Source: Bremia lactucae (taxonomy: Eukaryota; Oomycota; Peronosporomycetes; Peronosporales; Peronosporaceae). Taken from it: a stretch of 54,355 nucleotides of DNA. The DNA lies in assembly GCF_004359215.1 (NCBI RefSeq), contig NC_090618.1, forward strand, positions 3,048,383 through 3,102,737. Reading direction: 5' to 3'. The notes under the pieces were generated by a model. That model searched no databases, was not told where the DNA came from, and was given only the letters and a program-made list of their open reading frames with translations. A program made the position numbers and the translations under genes. Positions 21,481 to 33,540 of the stretch are shown in pieces (within the stretch, counting starts at the first letter, position 1; every line of letters starts with the position of its first letter).

Positions 21481-22745
21481 GATAGTACGACTGCACAAGA
21501 TCACAGTGTGATTACCAATCACATTGTGGGGTCAGCTGCCGGCGGCTGTGCGAATGCACAGGCAGCGCCGAAGGTCTACCACTCGAATAAGTCGAGTGGA
21601 TTGAGCCATGAATGGACGCCTAGCGGGCGACATTCAAGGAAGATACTGGTTGTCCAGAATGGACAACACGATGATCCTAGGTCGAGTAGAGAGTCGACCG
21701 TAGAGAACCCGACTGTGATAGCGCAATCACAGTTGGAATACGTTGAAGGAATATGTCCCCACATGCTGAAGTGACTAGACTTCAGCATCCCGAGGGATTG
21801 ATCCCTCGGTAGCCTGTGGATATATCCCAGGAAGAAACCGAGACATTGAATGTCTTGGTTAATGACGGATCAAGAGTAGAAGCGCCTACTCTTGATCTGT
21901 ATGCGCCTCCGAAGTTAACTTCGGAGATAACTCAATTACCAACCCTAGAACCTGAGCGGTTCTTGAGAAATCTGCATGGCAATAAAATCAAGCAGATCTG
22001 CGTACTTATCACAGAGGACGATTACGTAACCGACATACGGTCAGCGGTAATATTTGCAGAGGATGAACGGGTTCTCAGCAGCTCATCGATGAACGAAAGT
22101 GTCCTCGATGTGAAGACTCGGATTGAGAGATATACTACTCAATCCTGGGAGTCACTTAAGACAAATCCTTTATTTAAGGATTTGATTTTATTCGGGGATG
22201 TTTTTCGAGAAACAGTTCCATGCGAGTTGCCTAATGATGAAGGCAGTCGACATGAGATCGAGCTCAAACCGAGCTCGAAGTACTGTGTCATGAAGCAGTG
22301 GCCACTGCCTCGTGAACAAGTACCTTCGATCAATAAATTCTGTATCGACCATTTAAAAGCGGGCCATGTGAAGGAGCCAATCTCCCCACATAGCTCTTCA
22401 ACCTTTTTGTGTGCGAAAGGCCACAGGAGGGTGGTGGATAGTGCACGCATTCAACAAACTGAATGCTGCAACAGTACCGGCTCAAACGCCGATACCGAGA
22501 AGAGACGTAATCATAGATGGTATGTCTAAGAGTACGATCTTTTCGTCTATGGATCTGATGGATGGGTTCTATCAAATCCTTATGCGTGAGCGGGACATCC
22601 CGTACACAGCAGTGAGCACCCCCAGTGGGATGCTCTGGGAATGGCTAGTGATGCCTCAGGGGCTTAGTAACGCCCCTGCAACATTCAACAGATGTGTAAC
22701 AAATCTGTTGAGACCGGTGCGAGAATTCGCTCTGAGTTATTAACG
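21481..22745 (+). pseudogene. Family C pre-RT linker and reverse transcriptase, copy C1
   Basis: The linker and RT N-terminus occupy 21816-22529 (HEIELKPSSKYCVMKQWPLP). Fingers and palm continue in a second frame at 22411-22743: TPIPRRDVII, MDLMDGFYQILMRERD (first catalytic Asp), GMLWEWLVMPQGLSNAPATF. The frame ends where the YxDD box should be; the C2 counterpart is HFDDVYVHS. The part to 22535 is identical to C2. Short perfect inverted repeats occur about every 45 bp. Confidence 0.88.
21531..22535 (+). repeat. 1,005-bp block identical to 39058-40062 (C1 side)
   Basis: Frames on both strands translate identically in the two copies, offset 17,527 bp. The first outside differences are G/A at 21530/39057 and G/C at 22536/40063. 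Flanking sequence diverges by about ten to fifteen percent. Confidence 0.88.
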
Positions 22746-23540
22746 GTGTATTCGTCTATAGCCGGACTTATGACGGAAAGACGGACGTGGGAGTTCCTTA
22801 AAGTCACGTTTATTCTAAAGCATAAGTTGTACGCAAATCTCAAGAAGTTCATATTCGCTGCAAGCGAAATACCACTTCTTGGGTGCAACGTCGGTAAACA
22901 CGGCGTGCGCCCTGATCCCGAAAAGATCAAGGCATTTACCGATGGTCAGTTCCAGTCGATGTCAAGGGACTTGGAAAGTTCCTGCGTATTTGCATAAGTA
23001 CTTCCGCAATTATGCCGAGATGACAGTTCATCTCTCTTGTCTTTGAAAAAAAGACGATAAAACGCTATGGATCGCCGATTGTCGGCATTCCTTCGAAGGT
23101 ATCAAGCAAAGCTTGATGCAATCGCCCATCTTCGCGATTGCAGATCAAGACAGACCATTCCATGCCGACCCGATTTCGAGCCGGCTGCGCGTTCCAACAG
23201 TGAAAATAATCCCACTGTTGCAACACTCATTTCAAGTGTTCTGTCATCAACCTTGTTTGATGACTTAAAAAAAAGCCTACGAAGAAGATAAGGGTCCGTT
23301 GCGTTTATTGGATTATCAGATAAATGCATCCGATAATACTTTTTTAATATTTACCGGCTTTATATCGATCGTCATCCGATCGATACACAACACGCAACGG
23401 CATATTGTATTTCACAGCCCTTGCAGGCGACACTCCATCCCAAATCCCAATGATTTGCGCTTGCGCATCATGTATGAGCGTCACGATGCACCAATAACTG
23501 GGCATCGTGGACGTGAGAAAACTTAACTCACAGTAAGTCG
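22746..23540 (+). pseudogene. Family C RT thumb and RNase H region, copy C1 (heavily decayed)
   Basis: The RT thumb is recognisable at 22800-22930 (KKFIFAASEIPLLGC, KHGVRPDPEKIKAF). The connection and RNase H are only traces; the RNase H core motif is not readable. The downstream part near 23470-23525 (HDAPITGHRGREKT) is the start of the integrase zinc finger. Confidence 0.7.
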
Positions 23541-24240
23541 CGACTTTTATTGGCCCCGCCAGTATCAGTTTATGCGCAAGTACGTTCGTGCTTGCGAAGT
23601 ATGTCAACGGGTGAAGCCCAGCCCTTCATCCCGTGCACCTCTCCAACCTCTACAACTTCCAGCAGAGTGTTGGCAGTCCGTATCTGTGGACTTCGTCTTC
23701 GGATTTCCCGAAAACGACCACAAAAATAATGGAATCCTTGTTTTTGTAGACAGATTCAGCAAGATGGTGCACCTTGCTGCGGTACCAGAGTCGATTACGG
23801 CTCCGGGTTGTGCCCGTGTCTTTATCGACACGGTATTCAAATTCCACGGTTTACTCCGTGAACTGGTCTCGGATAGAGATCCACCGTTATCGGCGGAGTT
23901 TGGCAATCCGTATTCTGATCTCTCGGAACACGGCTGACTATGTCAACATCCGATCACCCAGAAACGGATAATCAAACAGCGTCCTCGAAGAGATACTTCG
24001 AGGTTACGTCCAATCGTATCCGAATTGGAGCGAGTTTTTACCGATGGTCGAATTCGCCATCAATAATTCGGTGCATGCGTCTACAACGCATACACCGTTC
24101 TTTGTGAATGGCTTACGCCATCCTCGCATACCGACCCAATTAGAGGGATCCTCTAGTCTAAGGGGGGGGGACTCGCAGGAGCAAAACCAATTCTGGCTCA
24201 TGCTCAACACGCGTCGAAAATAACAACGACGCGAGTGATG
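23541..24240 (+). pseudogene. Family C integrase, copy C1
   Basis: The frame at 23572-23937 ends the zinc finger (RACEVCQRVKP) and carries the core with SVDFVFGFP (first catalytic Asp), GILVFVDRFSKMVHLAA and LVSDRDPPL (second Asp). The frame then shifts and the region of the catalytic Glu (STSDHPETDNQT) is damaged. It encodes the DD35E strand-transfer enzyme of the element; here it is inactive. Confidence 0.85.
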
Positions 24241-25340
24241 TCAATGTCGAAGAAAACGACATCGAAAATGAGATTGATCTCATGGCAGTACGCACTAAGC
24301 GTACTGAAAAAGACAAAACAAATGAGTTAGCGGAAGAGTTTCTGCTAACTCGAGAATCAATTATCCGTTTCGTTCAGGATTCTATTGCTAACGCAGTGGA
24401 CCGACAGAAATGGAATGCAGACAAACATGGAAGAGCAAATGTTAATTCATTCAAATTAATGATCTAGTGCTACTCTCTACGGTAAACTTACCTAAACGAT
24501 TAGTCACTAATGTGGGTAGCATTAAACTACTACCCAAGTTCATTGGGCCTTTCCGTGTACTGCATCGAAGAGGCAATGCGTACACAATAGAATTGCGACG
24601 TAGGATGCGAACGCATCCTACGTTTTACGTTGGTCGGCTCCGGCCGTACCATCAGTACGCGGCTTCTTCCGAGGACGGATTTGACCACTCTTTACAAGAA
24701 TACCCAAAAGATTATTGTGATCGCGAACCAGATTTTCATGTTGAACCTGAAGTTTCTCAGGCCGGTTTCGAAGATCCTCGAAGCTACGATGAGCTGACGA
24801 CAGCTCATCGCGGACAGCATGATACTTCCGCTCGTACTCCAACAAGGAGTACGCACTCTTCGAACGGTCTTCCAACCGCTCGATATGGTGAGCCTGCACC
24901 GTCTGCTCCAACGAGCGACGCTTACCGCGCTCGTGGTCAAGTCCCTCCTCCAAATCATGGAGGAAGCGATCGAGTTTGTCGACCATCGACACTAGATCCG
25001 ACACATGGGTCGGATTTAATTTTCACTCCTCCGCCACAACCATTGGTGAATTTCCAAGGCTGTCAACGTTTCCTTGTGGAACGTATACTCCGTGATGTGA
25101 AGGGGTAGCGAACAAGTTATCTTGTTCGCTGGTGCGGTTTACAACCTTCACATGACAGCAGGGAGCCTCGTTCCCAGCTGGTTGTTGACGTTGAGAGCCT
25201 CGTCCGTCAGTATGACGAGACCCATCCAATGGATCATAAGGTCTATCAGAAAACACGCGCCTCTGGCGCCTGTAAATCGATGGCAAAACGTCAATCTCAT
25301 CGCGCATCTCGATAGAGATGCGAGCCCTTCCCCTGGATCA
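24241..25340 (+). pseudogene. Family C pol C-terminus with GPF module and chromodomain, copy C1
   Basis: The frame at 24467-25108 has the GPY/F-type module (PKFIGPFRVLHRRGNAYTIE, THPTFYVGRLRPYHQY), a long Ser/Pro-rich linker, and the opening of a chromodomain (CQRFLVERILRDVKG). After one stop, the rest of the chromodomain is in the same frame: TSYLVRW, then EPRSQLVVDVESLVRQYDET. Chromodomains at this position define chromoviruses and steer integration to particular chromatin. C2 keeps the same domain with fewer aromatic losses. Confidence 0.82.
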
Positions 25341-26234
25341 CTGGTGACCCGGCGAGGACGCCGGAGGAGATCGCTGCCCGCGACGCTCTTCATGAGCATT
25401 ACCTTACGCCGAAGGTAATGACGCGAAGCCAGTATCTGACGCGTTTACGTGATCAAGCTTGTGGGGCTTCGGTGACCTGCATGAGAAAGATTCTGATCGT
25501 TTTGTTTCCAAACGAAACAAGGAGTGAAAACGAAGTCTCATTTGAGAACTGGGTTCACCGGGCCCGCAAACTCCGTAATATCTGGAATATCAGAGAGTCT
25601 GCGGATTAAGGTGAAGCTTCGCTTCGACTTCGCTAAGCTTTAGGCCAAAGGCCAGTTACGTTCAGCATTTATGCCACAAAACGAAGTAAGGCTAGCCGAT
25701 ATTTCAGTGCTACGGTTGACCGTACAACCAAGGATCGAAGCCGCACTGAGGCTTTAGATCCACCTAATCCCACGTTTAGTAGTGGGAAGCGACGTTTGAC
25801 GCGAGTTGACCCTCAGCTTGGAGCTCAAAAATGTCAACGTTGTACGGGCAATCTTGCCGAAGAGGTACCTCGAACTCCCAAGAGTTTTTGGAAGAGGGTT
25901 ACCCTAGCCACTTCACCAGATACTAGTATTGACCCTCACGACGACGTCGCTTTAAAAGTTTCTCCACATGAAACTGAAGGTTTCCCCGCGCATCAAGCGG
26001 TGCGGGAGGGGGCCGAAATTTCGGCGGAAGCATTTGATGCTCAACGACACGAGGTGCAACTTCTTCGTGAGGTCCTTGCTCGGGTTGGGAGCTCTTTTGA
26101 GGCGGTTCGGGCGTCTTTCGCCGAAATCGCTTTTACCACGTAAAGAGGGCCAGTTGGATATCCTGGTGAGGATGCAACAATCTGCGGCACGACCGCCTGT
26201 CTCGGCGCAAGCGCCTTCAAGTCCAAGTGGGAAG
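25341..26234 (+). pseudogene. Unrecognised frames downstream of the C1 chromodomain
   Basis: The plus strand keeps protein-like frames: EEIAARDALHEHYLTPKVMT running into 25418-25609, and 25796-26143 (115 codons, with a helix-like end around RHEVQLLREVLARVG). They might be a 3' extension of the element or a fragment of another gag. I find no match elsewhere in the window. The region stops where the family A copy begins at about 26235. Confidence 0.4.
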
Positions 26235-27500
26235 GGTCCCGATATGGCTAAAGCAAGCCAACGTAAAACACTGGATGTGTACGCAGCTTGTTGGGAAGGT
26301 TTAGCGTATAAGCTAGGCCCTTCTTGGCCACGAACGTAAATGGTCCAATAAAGCGCGGGCGAAATTTGGTCTTGAAGACCGCGGATACCAAGTTGGTAGG
26401 TAGGTTCTTAGCGTTTAGTAAAACTCGGTCTCCGACCATATACGAATTAATACAGTTTCTGCTTTTGGCATCTGCTTCTTGTTTTTGTTTGTCTTGGCTA
26501 TCAGCCATCGTATCTCTTACATGTCTTAAGATACTAAATCGCGTCGCGAGAAACTCGCTTACTTGTTTCCGAACGGTAACAGGGCTGATATCAGCAAGCC
26601 TATCGGCCGATTCTCCCCCACCAAGCCCTTAACCCTGCAGTGGTATCGTTAATGGAACGCGCGGTTGGTAAGACCGTTTACATAGAACACAGTATAGCCT
26701 GTAGAGGCATGAACAGCGTCATTGAACGCAAACTCCACTACTGGGAGCATTGAGCTCCAGCGCTTTGGTGTCTGAGCACACACGCTGCGTTAAACGTCTT
26801 CAATGACGCGATTGACAAGTTCAGTTCGACCATCGGTCTGTGGATGGTCCGCAGTGGACATCTCCAATCTGGTTATAAGCACTCGGAAAATTGATTTCCA
26901 GATTTACCCGTAAAATCGGGGATCCCGATCAGAGATAATTGCCACTGGCAAACCATGTTTTCGAAACACGCGATCGATGAACAGCTTAGCTGTACCGTCT
27001 CCATCAATGGAATCTGGCACGGCTGCTTAGTAAGCCATTTTGCTCAAACGGTCAACAAAGACCACTATACCGGAGTTACCGGCTGAATCTTTCGGTAGCC
27101 CAAAGACGAAATCCATACTAATGGACTCCCACAATCCTATGGGGACGGGAAGACTCGCCAGTGGCGCAGCAGCATGTGTCGAGGGTTTAATCCGTTGGCA
27201 CGTTTCGCATGTGCGAATATATGTGCTGACCCATTTTTAAAGTTTGGGCCACCGACTCTGGCCTATGAAGCCGTAGGTCTTTTCTCAAGCGAGATGACCA
27301 CCAAGGACAGTATCGTGTGCCTCATATTGGATCCGGTACTTCACCTCCTCATCATGAGGAACAATGACACGCGGAGGGTCCGCGATGTTTGTGCAACAGG
27401 TTGTTATCGATAGAAATCGATGTAACCTTGCACGCAAACGTGCCGCCAATTTAATACCCAATTTGAGTCCTATAACGCTCGTAGCAGAGCTGCACACTGT
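26235..27500 (-). pseudogene. Family A integrase and C-terminal module
   Basis: In minus-strand order, the zinc-finger region (27285-27497) contains YEAHDTVLGGHLA. The core lies in multiple frames between 27280 and 26800. The GPF-type module at 26248-26508 includes RFIGPFTFVAKKGLAYTLNL and THPVFYVGLL. The element stops at about 26235 with no 3' LTR, so the 3' end is truncated. Confidence 0.78.
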
Positions 27501-28149
27501 TTATCCTTGGCGTAAGCCGAACTGATTAATTCAGGAATAGGTGACGAGATAGTCGTTGAATGAGAATCTCATAATCCGGCCTGCGTGATAACGCGTCGGC
27601 CAAAGCATTTTGCTTGCCGGGCTTATACTTCACCACGAAGTTGGATTCCGCAAAAAAAGATAGTTATCGGGCCATTTTCTGTGAGAGATGGGGCGACTTA
27701 GTCGCCGTGCGCAATGATGTGTGATCTGTAAAAATCACAAACGGCTTAGAGCCGAGTGGATGACCTCTGAATTTGACGAGAGCATACTTCATAACAAGGA
27801 ACTCTTTGTCATGAACTGGGTAGTTCTTTTCCGCAGCTTTAAGCTTTTTAGACTCGAACGCAATAACACGTTGATGCCCATCAACATCTGTTTGTAACAG
27901 AGCACTGCCAATGGCAAAATCTGATGCGTCAAAGACGATACTGAAAGGCCAATTTGGGTTTGGCAGTACCAGAATCGGGGCATGGATAAGACTACCCTTA
28001 ACTGCTCGAAAAGCATTATTTTCGGTGCTAGTCCAGCACCATTCTATATCTTTCTTTAGGAGTTTAGATAATGGCCTAGCCATATCAGCGTAATTTTTGC
28101 TATATTTGTGTAAATAATTGGCGAGACCCAACCACTTAAGCAAATCCTT
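27501..28149 (-). pseudogene. Family A RT connection and RNase H
   Basis: One clean 159-codon frame (27664-28143) runs from WLGLANYLHKYSKNYADMA through the RNase H core VFDASDFAIGSALLQTD, the conserved KNYPVHDKEFLVMKYAL and FVIFTDHTSLRT. These hold the Asp, Glu and Asp residues expected of RNase H. It is the best-preserved catalytic domain in the window, but it is isolated by frame breaks on both sides. Confidence 0.88.
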
Positions 28150-29613
28150 TTGGTTTTTAGGAACCGGCCAATCTACTATGGCTTTTACCTTAGCGGAATC
28201 GCTCTAAGGCATCGCTTTCCAATGAAGTTTTCTAAAGAAGGAATTTCGTCTGCGCCAAAAATGCATTTAGATGCATTGGCATACAATTTTTTTGTGCGCA
28301 TGCATTCGAGCACTGCTCGCAAATGGTCTAAATGGTTTTCCATATCCGACCGACCCTGCTCCGCACGACTATGGACAAAAATGTCATCGAAATAAGTCTG
28401 TGCATAACCTCGATGAGGGCGAAACAGTTGCGTCACTAGACGATTAAATGTTGCCGGGGCGTTGGAAAGCCATTGTGGAAAACCAGCCACTCCCATTACA
28501 TGCCGCTTTGGGTGCTAACCGCTGTAAGCGGGATATCACTAGCTCGCATAAGCACTTGGTAGTAACCATTGACTAAGTCCAATGCACTGTACATTGTACA
28601 TCCCACCATATTGTTCTAAAGAACATCTTTTCTAGGAATGGGGGTTTGGGCTGGTATAGTGGCAGCCTTAAGCTTATTATAAGCATGTACAATGCGCCAT
28701 TTACCATTTGGCTTTTTGACACAAAAATGTCGGTGTCGAATGAGGAGATTTGTTCTCTCGTAACATTTCAGCCTCGTGCTTTGCATGGAAGAAATCGTCA
28801 ATGACGTCACACTGCTCCTTTGGTAAAAGCCATTGTTCTTGTGACACAGTATTTGGTTCCCATTACTAAGTCAATTTCATGATGAACACTTCTATCCGGA
28901 GCTAAAACAGATGGTGGGTTATTACATACCTTATCTTGGAATTCCTTAATTAAGGAATAAAAAGGATCCGTAGGATCTTCCAGGATCGGTGACCCATTTC
29001 GCGCACAAAGTGCACCTTTTGTGTCATCCAGGACAGCTTCGTCTAGAAGTGACGATGAGTTTAACTCAACCATAGGTCGAATGACCATCATTTCAGATAA
29101 GTCACCAGTTTTTAAGACTCGACCGCACTCATCAATAGACATTTCGTCTAGCTCTAAAAGAGCATGTAACGAGAGGATTGCCGCAAGGCTTACTTCCCCC
29201 TCAATGTTACCGGTTACGCCATTTACAAGCGTATGTACTTGCTCACTCGTATCACTTTGTGAGGGTATACACGCTTCGTGTCCATCCTGTCTTGGAGTGA
29301 AGATGAAGACAATACGCCTTTTAGAGGCCGGGACATTCACGTCCCCAGGGTTTTCAGCCTGTATTGGTTCTATACAAGACATGGTGTCTAATTTGACATC
29401 CGATAAAGAGTTAAAAAACTCAACTTCCTTATCCAGCGAACGTTTACGTGTCGCCTCACGTGCATTAGGAGGATTTGACCCAAAATGCCCTGGCGAACCG
29501 CCAATAGTGTCACTATTGACACTTAGGATGGTGCCACCTCGGCCGACCATACTCGGTGGACTTAGACGTGCCACTCCACGTATCTCAGGGATATTGCACG
29601 CTGCTTTCAGCAT
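28150..29613 (-). pseudogene. Family A linker and reverse transcriptase
   Basis: The frame at 28807-29613 is a 268-codon linker ending in the RT start (HHEIDLVMGTKYCVTR). RT continues at 28616-28810 (KPNGKWRIVHAYNKLKAATI, TPIPRKDVL) and 28185-28496 (PATFNRLVTQLFRPHRG, then YFDDIFVHSRAEQG, the F-x-D-D form of the catalytic box). Frameshifts separate the three parts and a stop sits in the palm. Confidence 0.85.
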
Positions 29614-30379
29614 TTAGTGAATCGTTAGTATAGCGAGTGTTACTCGACGAAGTACGTGCCGTTTTACTTATTTCTGCTCAGTCGGGCTCAAAATTAATGT
29701 TTTTAACATTAGAGTTTATTAACTCAGACATGCCAATGTCTAAAACAGTGACAGACTCATTCTTGGTATGGCCTGGCTAGAACATCATGAACCGAATTAG
29801 TAATATTTATTGTGAGGAGTAGCTTCTCCAGACAAGCTATTGATAAGCCTTTCTGGCAAAAGCCACGGCTTCTTTTCAGGGGCGAGATGAGACATTTTAC
29901 TGTCTTCACTCCCCTGACCGTGGATCAATTGGAAGTCTAAGACCTTAGGCGCCACGCGCAATATTCCTAGCAAAGTTTTGGAGAGTCATGGACCCACCTT
30001 TGCTAGGCAACAAATGAGATCATATCTCGAATCCAAATCAAGGACGAGACAGCGTTCCATACTGTCAAAGTCCAGAAACTTTATACCTAAGTTCAATGGA
30101 ACTTTGGGAACAGTGACCCGAGTCCCTGTCCCTAAGCAAACAGTGTTATTGTATTATCTCCATGCGCTCTAAGTACCTCCACGTATTGTTGATTTCCCTC
30201 AATAGAAAGGCGTCGAGCATAATTGCAAGACACTCCTGAGTCAATTAAAATTGACCACGGCTTACCAAAGCCCTTTACAATCGAAATGAGCACCAAGCTA
30301 ATTGGGGCAAGGTTCTATTTATTCTCACCTCCTTGAGGTTTAACCGAGCCTAGGTCTTCCCCAGAAGGGCGCCCCGCAT
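29614..30379 (-). pseudogene. Family A aspartic protease region
   Basis: Near 30300-30150 the minus strand reads WSILIDSGVSCNYARRLSIE, with the DSG-type active-site triad and the usual following residues. The rest is split by frameshifts. The pre-insertion target of SINE-2 is at 30408-30423, just upstream. Confidence 0.75.
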
Positions 30380-31398
30380 CTACTGGGTATCGACGTTTCC
30401 CCGCACCGTACCAGATCTCTGGTATAGGTCGGAGTTGGAGCTCTTTCGGGCTTTACGCAAATTTCGAAGTGGGCAGGCAGGGCGTAAATGTTTCGTGCAT
30501 TCGCGCACATAACATCTACGGATGGTCTTATGCTGTTCCACAGCTTGAAGAGCCTCTTCTCCTTCCTCAACGAGGCTTATAAACATAGGTTCCGCTCTAT
30601 TAGACGGAACCCATGTGCTCGAAGAGCTTGTTCGGTAAACAGGCGTGCTAACGCGGGCAGACTTAAAGTCAAAGTCGGCGCGTAGCGCTATGGCAACTGC
30701 CTCTTCGAACGTAGCCGGATGAGATCGGAACAATTCCGTCCGGGCAATGCCTTCATTGAGACCCCCCATAAAAAAGGTCACTACAATTGCCTCTTGCACC
30801 GGGTCTTGATGCATAGATGCAATGAGAGTTCTCAACTCCTGGACAAAGACCCCCAGGGTTCTTTTACCCTGCCGAGTCGCTAGGAGTCGTGCTCGCATGC
30901 AAAAAGCCTGATCAGGCGGTGCAAACATGCTGGTCACTTGCTGTTTCAGCGAATCCCATGAGGGGAAAGCGTCGTTTATGGATGTGCTGCACATTAATGC
31001 CCACTCTATGGCTCTACCTCCAAGTTTGGACATGGCCATAGCCACATTTGCCTTTCTGGTAAGAACAAGACGTAATCAATGGACATTTCCATTTGCTCAA
31101 TTCAAAAAGGGAGATTTTCTCCCTCTTTTCCCTCATTTTTTTTTACATTTACAGTTAGAGGGCGAGCCCTCGGCTCTGAGTCAGGTACGGAGATGTACCG
31201 GGTAGGCATAGATGCCGCTAAAGGGTCCTGTACCTGACCGATCAGGGAGGCTTTGTACCGCATGAAAGCTTCAAGCCTTGCATGCAGGACCTCTGGTCCC
31301 TGGGAAATAATAAATTCCACGTGCTCAAGCCCGAATAAGATTTTGAGCTTGTCATAAGCGGCGCGTTGCGCTTCTGACAATTCTGGAACCTCTTTCAC
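30380..31398 (-). pseudogene. Family A gag
   Basis: Two frames, 31102-31398 and 30380-31045, are separated by one frameshift near 31090. The second holds the gag core (MFAPPDQAFCMRARLLATRQ, then FMGGLNEGIARTELFR) and a degraded zinc knuckle (CYVRECTKHLRPAC, second Cys displaced). It matches the plus-strand remnant at 6210-6800. Confidence 0.85.
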
Positions 31399-31920
31399 TG
31401 TCGTAAAAAATAAGTCTTGTAAAGACTCAGGCGTAGGTTGACTACGAGTGCTACCAGGTGTAGCGGAGCTATCACGCTCCTAAAGTCAGAGAAAGACTCT
31501 CAGACTCAGAGAGTCACTTAGTTCTATTGAGCTTATGGGTTTAACAACTCTGGGAGTCGTACATGCTATTAAAGCTTAAGGAATCCTAGTTCAAGGGATT
31601 CAGGGGTTCGTAAAGCCAAGTGGCAACTAGTGCCCAAGAGGATATACCTTAGAAAGGCTTCTATCTCTTACAAATCAATGCGCAAGCCTTAGGAAGGCAC
31701 TTAACGCTTTAAGATCAATGAGGAACTGCACTTTATTTAATTATTTAAATCTAAAAACCTTACCCTAGCTAATTTAAAATAGATTTCGGCCCCAGATTTA
31801 TATCTGGCGGCGACCACATAATTATTGCCCATATTTAATGGGATTTAAGCAACTAACTATTTTAAAATTAGATAAAGGGTATTTTACCCATTTAGTAAAT
31901 GTACCACAACAACGGTTCTC
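31399..31920 (-). mobile_element. Family A 5' leader and LTR
   Basis: The leader from 31480 to 31770 matches 5940-6200. On the minus strand the element appears to begin TGTTGTGGTACATTTAC at about 31915, a plausible LTR start, with no partner LTR at the other end. Confidence 0.6.
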
Positions 31921-31954
31921 CAACCGATGTGTGCCCCATTACACTATCAGCTTA

Positions 31955-32495
31955 AAGACATGAACTTTCCCTAGTGACCCTGCCAGTTTAGCAGTGGTCA
32001 ATAAAACTACGTCCTATGACCGACCTCTCGGCGGTATCATAGGCGAGTTTGATGCTAAAAGCGTGAGCGAGGCTCAACGCTTTTTGATTAAGCGATTAGC
32101 CATCACACGAAAAGTCCGTGACGAGATGGCAAGCGCACAGGACAAGCAAAAAGAATATGCTGACCGAAATGGTCTCAAAATTAACGAACGCTTTAAAGTG
32201 GGTGAAAAAGTACTATTAAGTATTGCTACCCTACCTAAAAATGCAATTTTTGTACTACCTGGAGGTACTACGAAGTTGTTGCACCGTTTCATTGGGCCCT
32301 TTAAGGTGGTAATAGAGGTTGGTGACTCAAATTATAGGCTCACCCTTCCCTCGTATATAAAGACGCGCCGTATTTTAAGTGGGTCGTCTGAAACGGTATG
32401 TAGACTCAAATGAGCCTCATACCCCCATTCGTCGAAGAAGACGATGGTGACGCCGACTGTGAGTCTAGCGGCGATCAGATGAGGGAGACGGTGAA
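31955..32495 (+). pseudogene. Family D pol C-terminal fragment, copy D3
   Basis: The frame at 31994-32413 (YDRPLGGIIGEFDAKSVSEA, then RFIGPFKVVIEVGDSNYRLT) matches D1 at 11890-12300 and antisense D4. It begins without the integrase core and ends near 32495 against minus-strand gag. Confidence 0.83.
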
Positions 32496-33540
32496 TTTAC
32501 TTGGTGACTGCCTATGAAAAGGAGCACCAGCTGAGGCCTCTTCGCTAGTCTCAAATGGACTAGCAGAAGTAGCGTAGTGAGAAGAAACAGGGGGTACAGT
32601 ACCGCCCATGATTTCTTTCACACGCAAGCGGGCGATATTAATTCGCTGCGACCGCTGTATCATCGCATCGGAATGCGGATGAATGCGGCGCAAGAATTTC
32701 GCCTCGTATTGGTCGGGCGTTTCATTTAAACGCAACACGACCGGGTCTTCCATAATTTAATGACACCATAATAGTTTTGAGCATTTAGAAAAGCGCGTTT
32801 TTTGAGCGACGCTATTGTCCCGTTTACACGAGGCCATTCAGAGAGAGGGAGCATAAGTGATATGCCACCCGTCACACAGCCACGTTTAATACGGCTGGCT
32901 TGTGACAGCGACTAAGCACATTCACGCGTCGTCGGCGGAGCGTTACGCTCAGAATCCTCTATGTCAGAACCATTATGGATAATGGTCTGAGCAAAAGACG
33001 GTGTGGTTTTACCCAACGGAGAAGCGGCTGCGCCTTTATGGGCAGCGCTCGCAATAACCGTCGCTGCGCTATCCAGCGCAGACGACGAGACAGCATTCGT
33101 AAGTGTTGCTGTCTCCATGTTATGAGCAATGATAGAAGTTTGGATGGGCAATAATGTGCCATCATCCTTCCTCGTGAGATCCTTGTCCGCATCATTACTT
33201 TGAGGTGACGGCAACGGTCTCGACTCATTGTAGTCGACAATGAGCGACGGATCAACATCCTCACTGATTAAGTGGGATGAATCCTTAAGCCCCGTTAACG
33301 CGACAGCAGCAGTAGCGGTCGGCGTTTCAGCTAAGGCATTGGACGCTGCAGGGCGTGTTAACGCGGCGCGCGCGCTAAATGCAAGAGTTAGTGGGCGTCT
33401 TCGCAGACGACCCTCCAACGTTGCCCATGTAGGTGGCACCTTTGGCGCCGTGTATGAAAACAGAGGTCGCTAGAGTGAATCAGAGACTTAGCGGCGCGTC
33501 AAGCAGCATAGTTCTTCCTTCCACTTTATCGAAGTTTAAA
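32496..33540 (-). pseudogene. Family D gag, copy D3
   Basis: Frames at 32912-33439 and 32475-32753 match D4 gag: PSLIVDYNESRPLPSPQS, SALDSAATVIASAAHKGAAA, then QRINIARLRVKEIMGGTV. The 3' end of gag (coiled coil) is missing; the copy breaks at about 32496, inside the FHRQ segment. Confidence 0.8.

Noticed and set aside
22139..22450. Minus-strand ORF of 103 codons, repeated at 39666-39977
   Set aside because: It is antisense to the conserved RT N-terminus. It appears twice only because the DNA block is identical.
24004..24210. Host gene on the minus strand within C1
   Set aside because: It lies antisense to the integrase Glu region and C-terminal part of family C.
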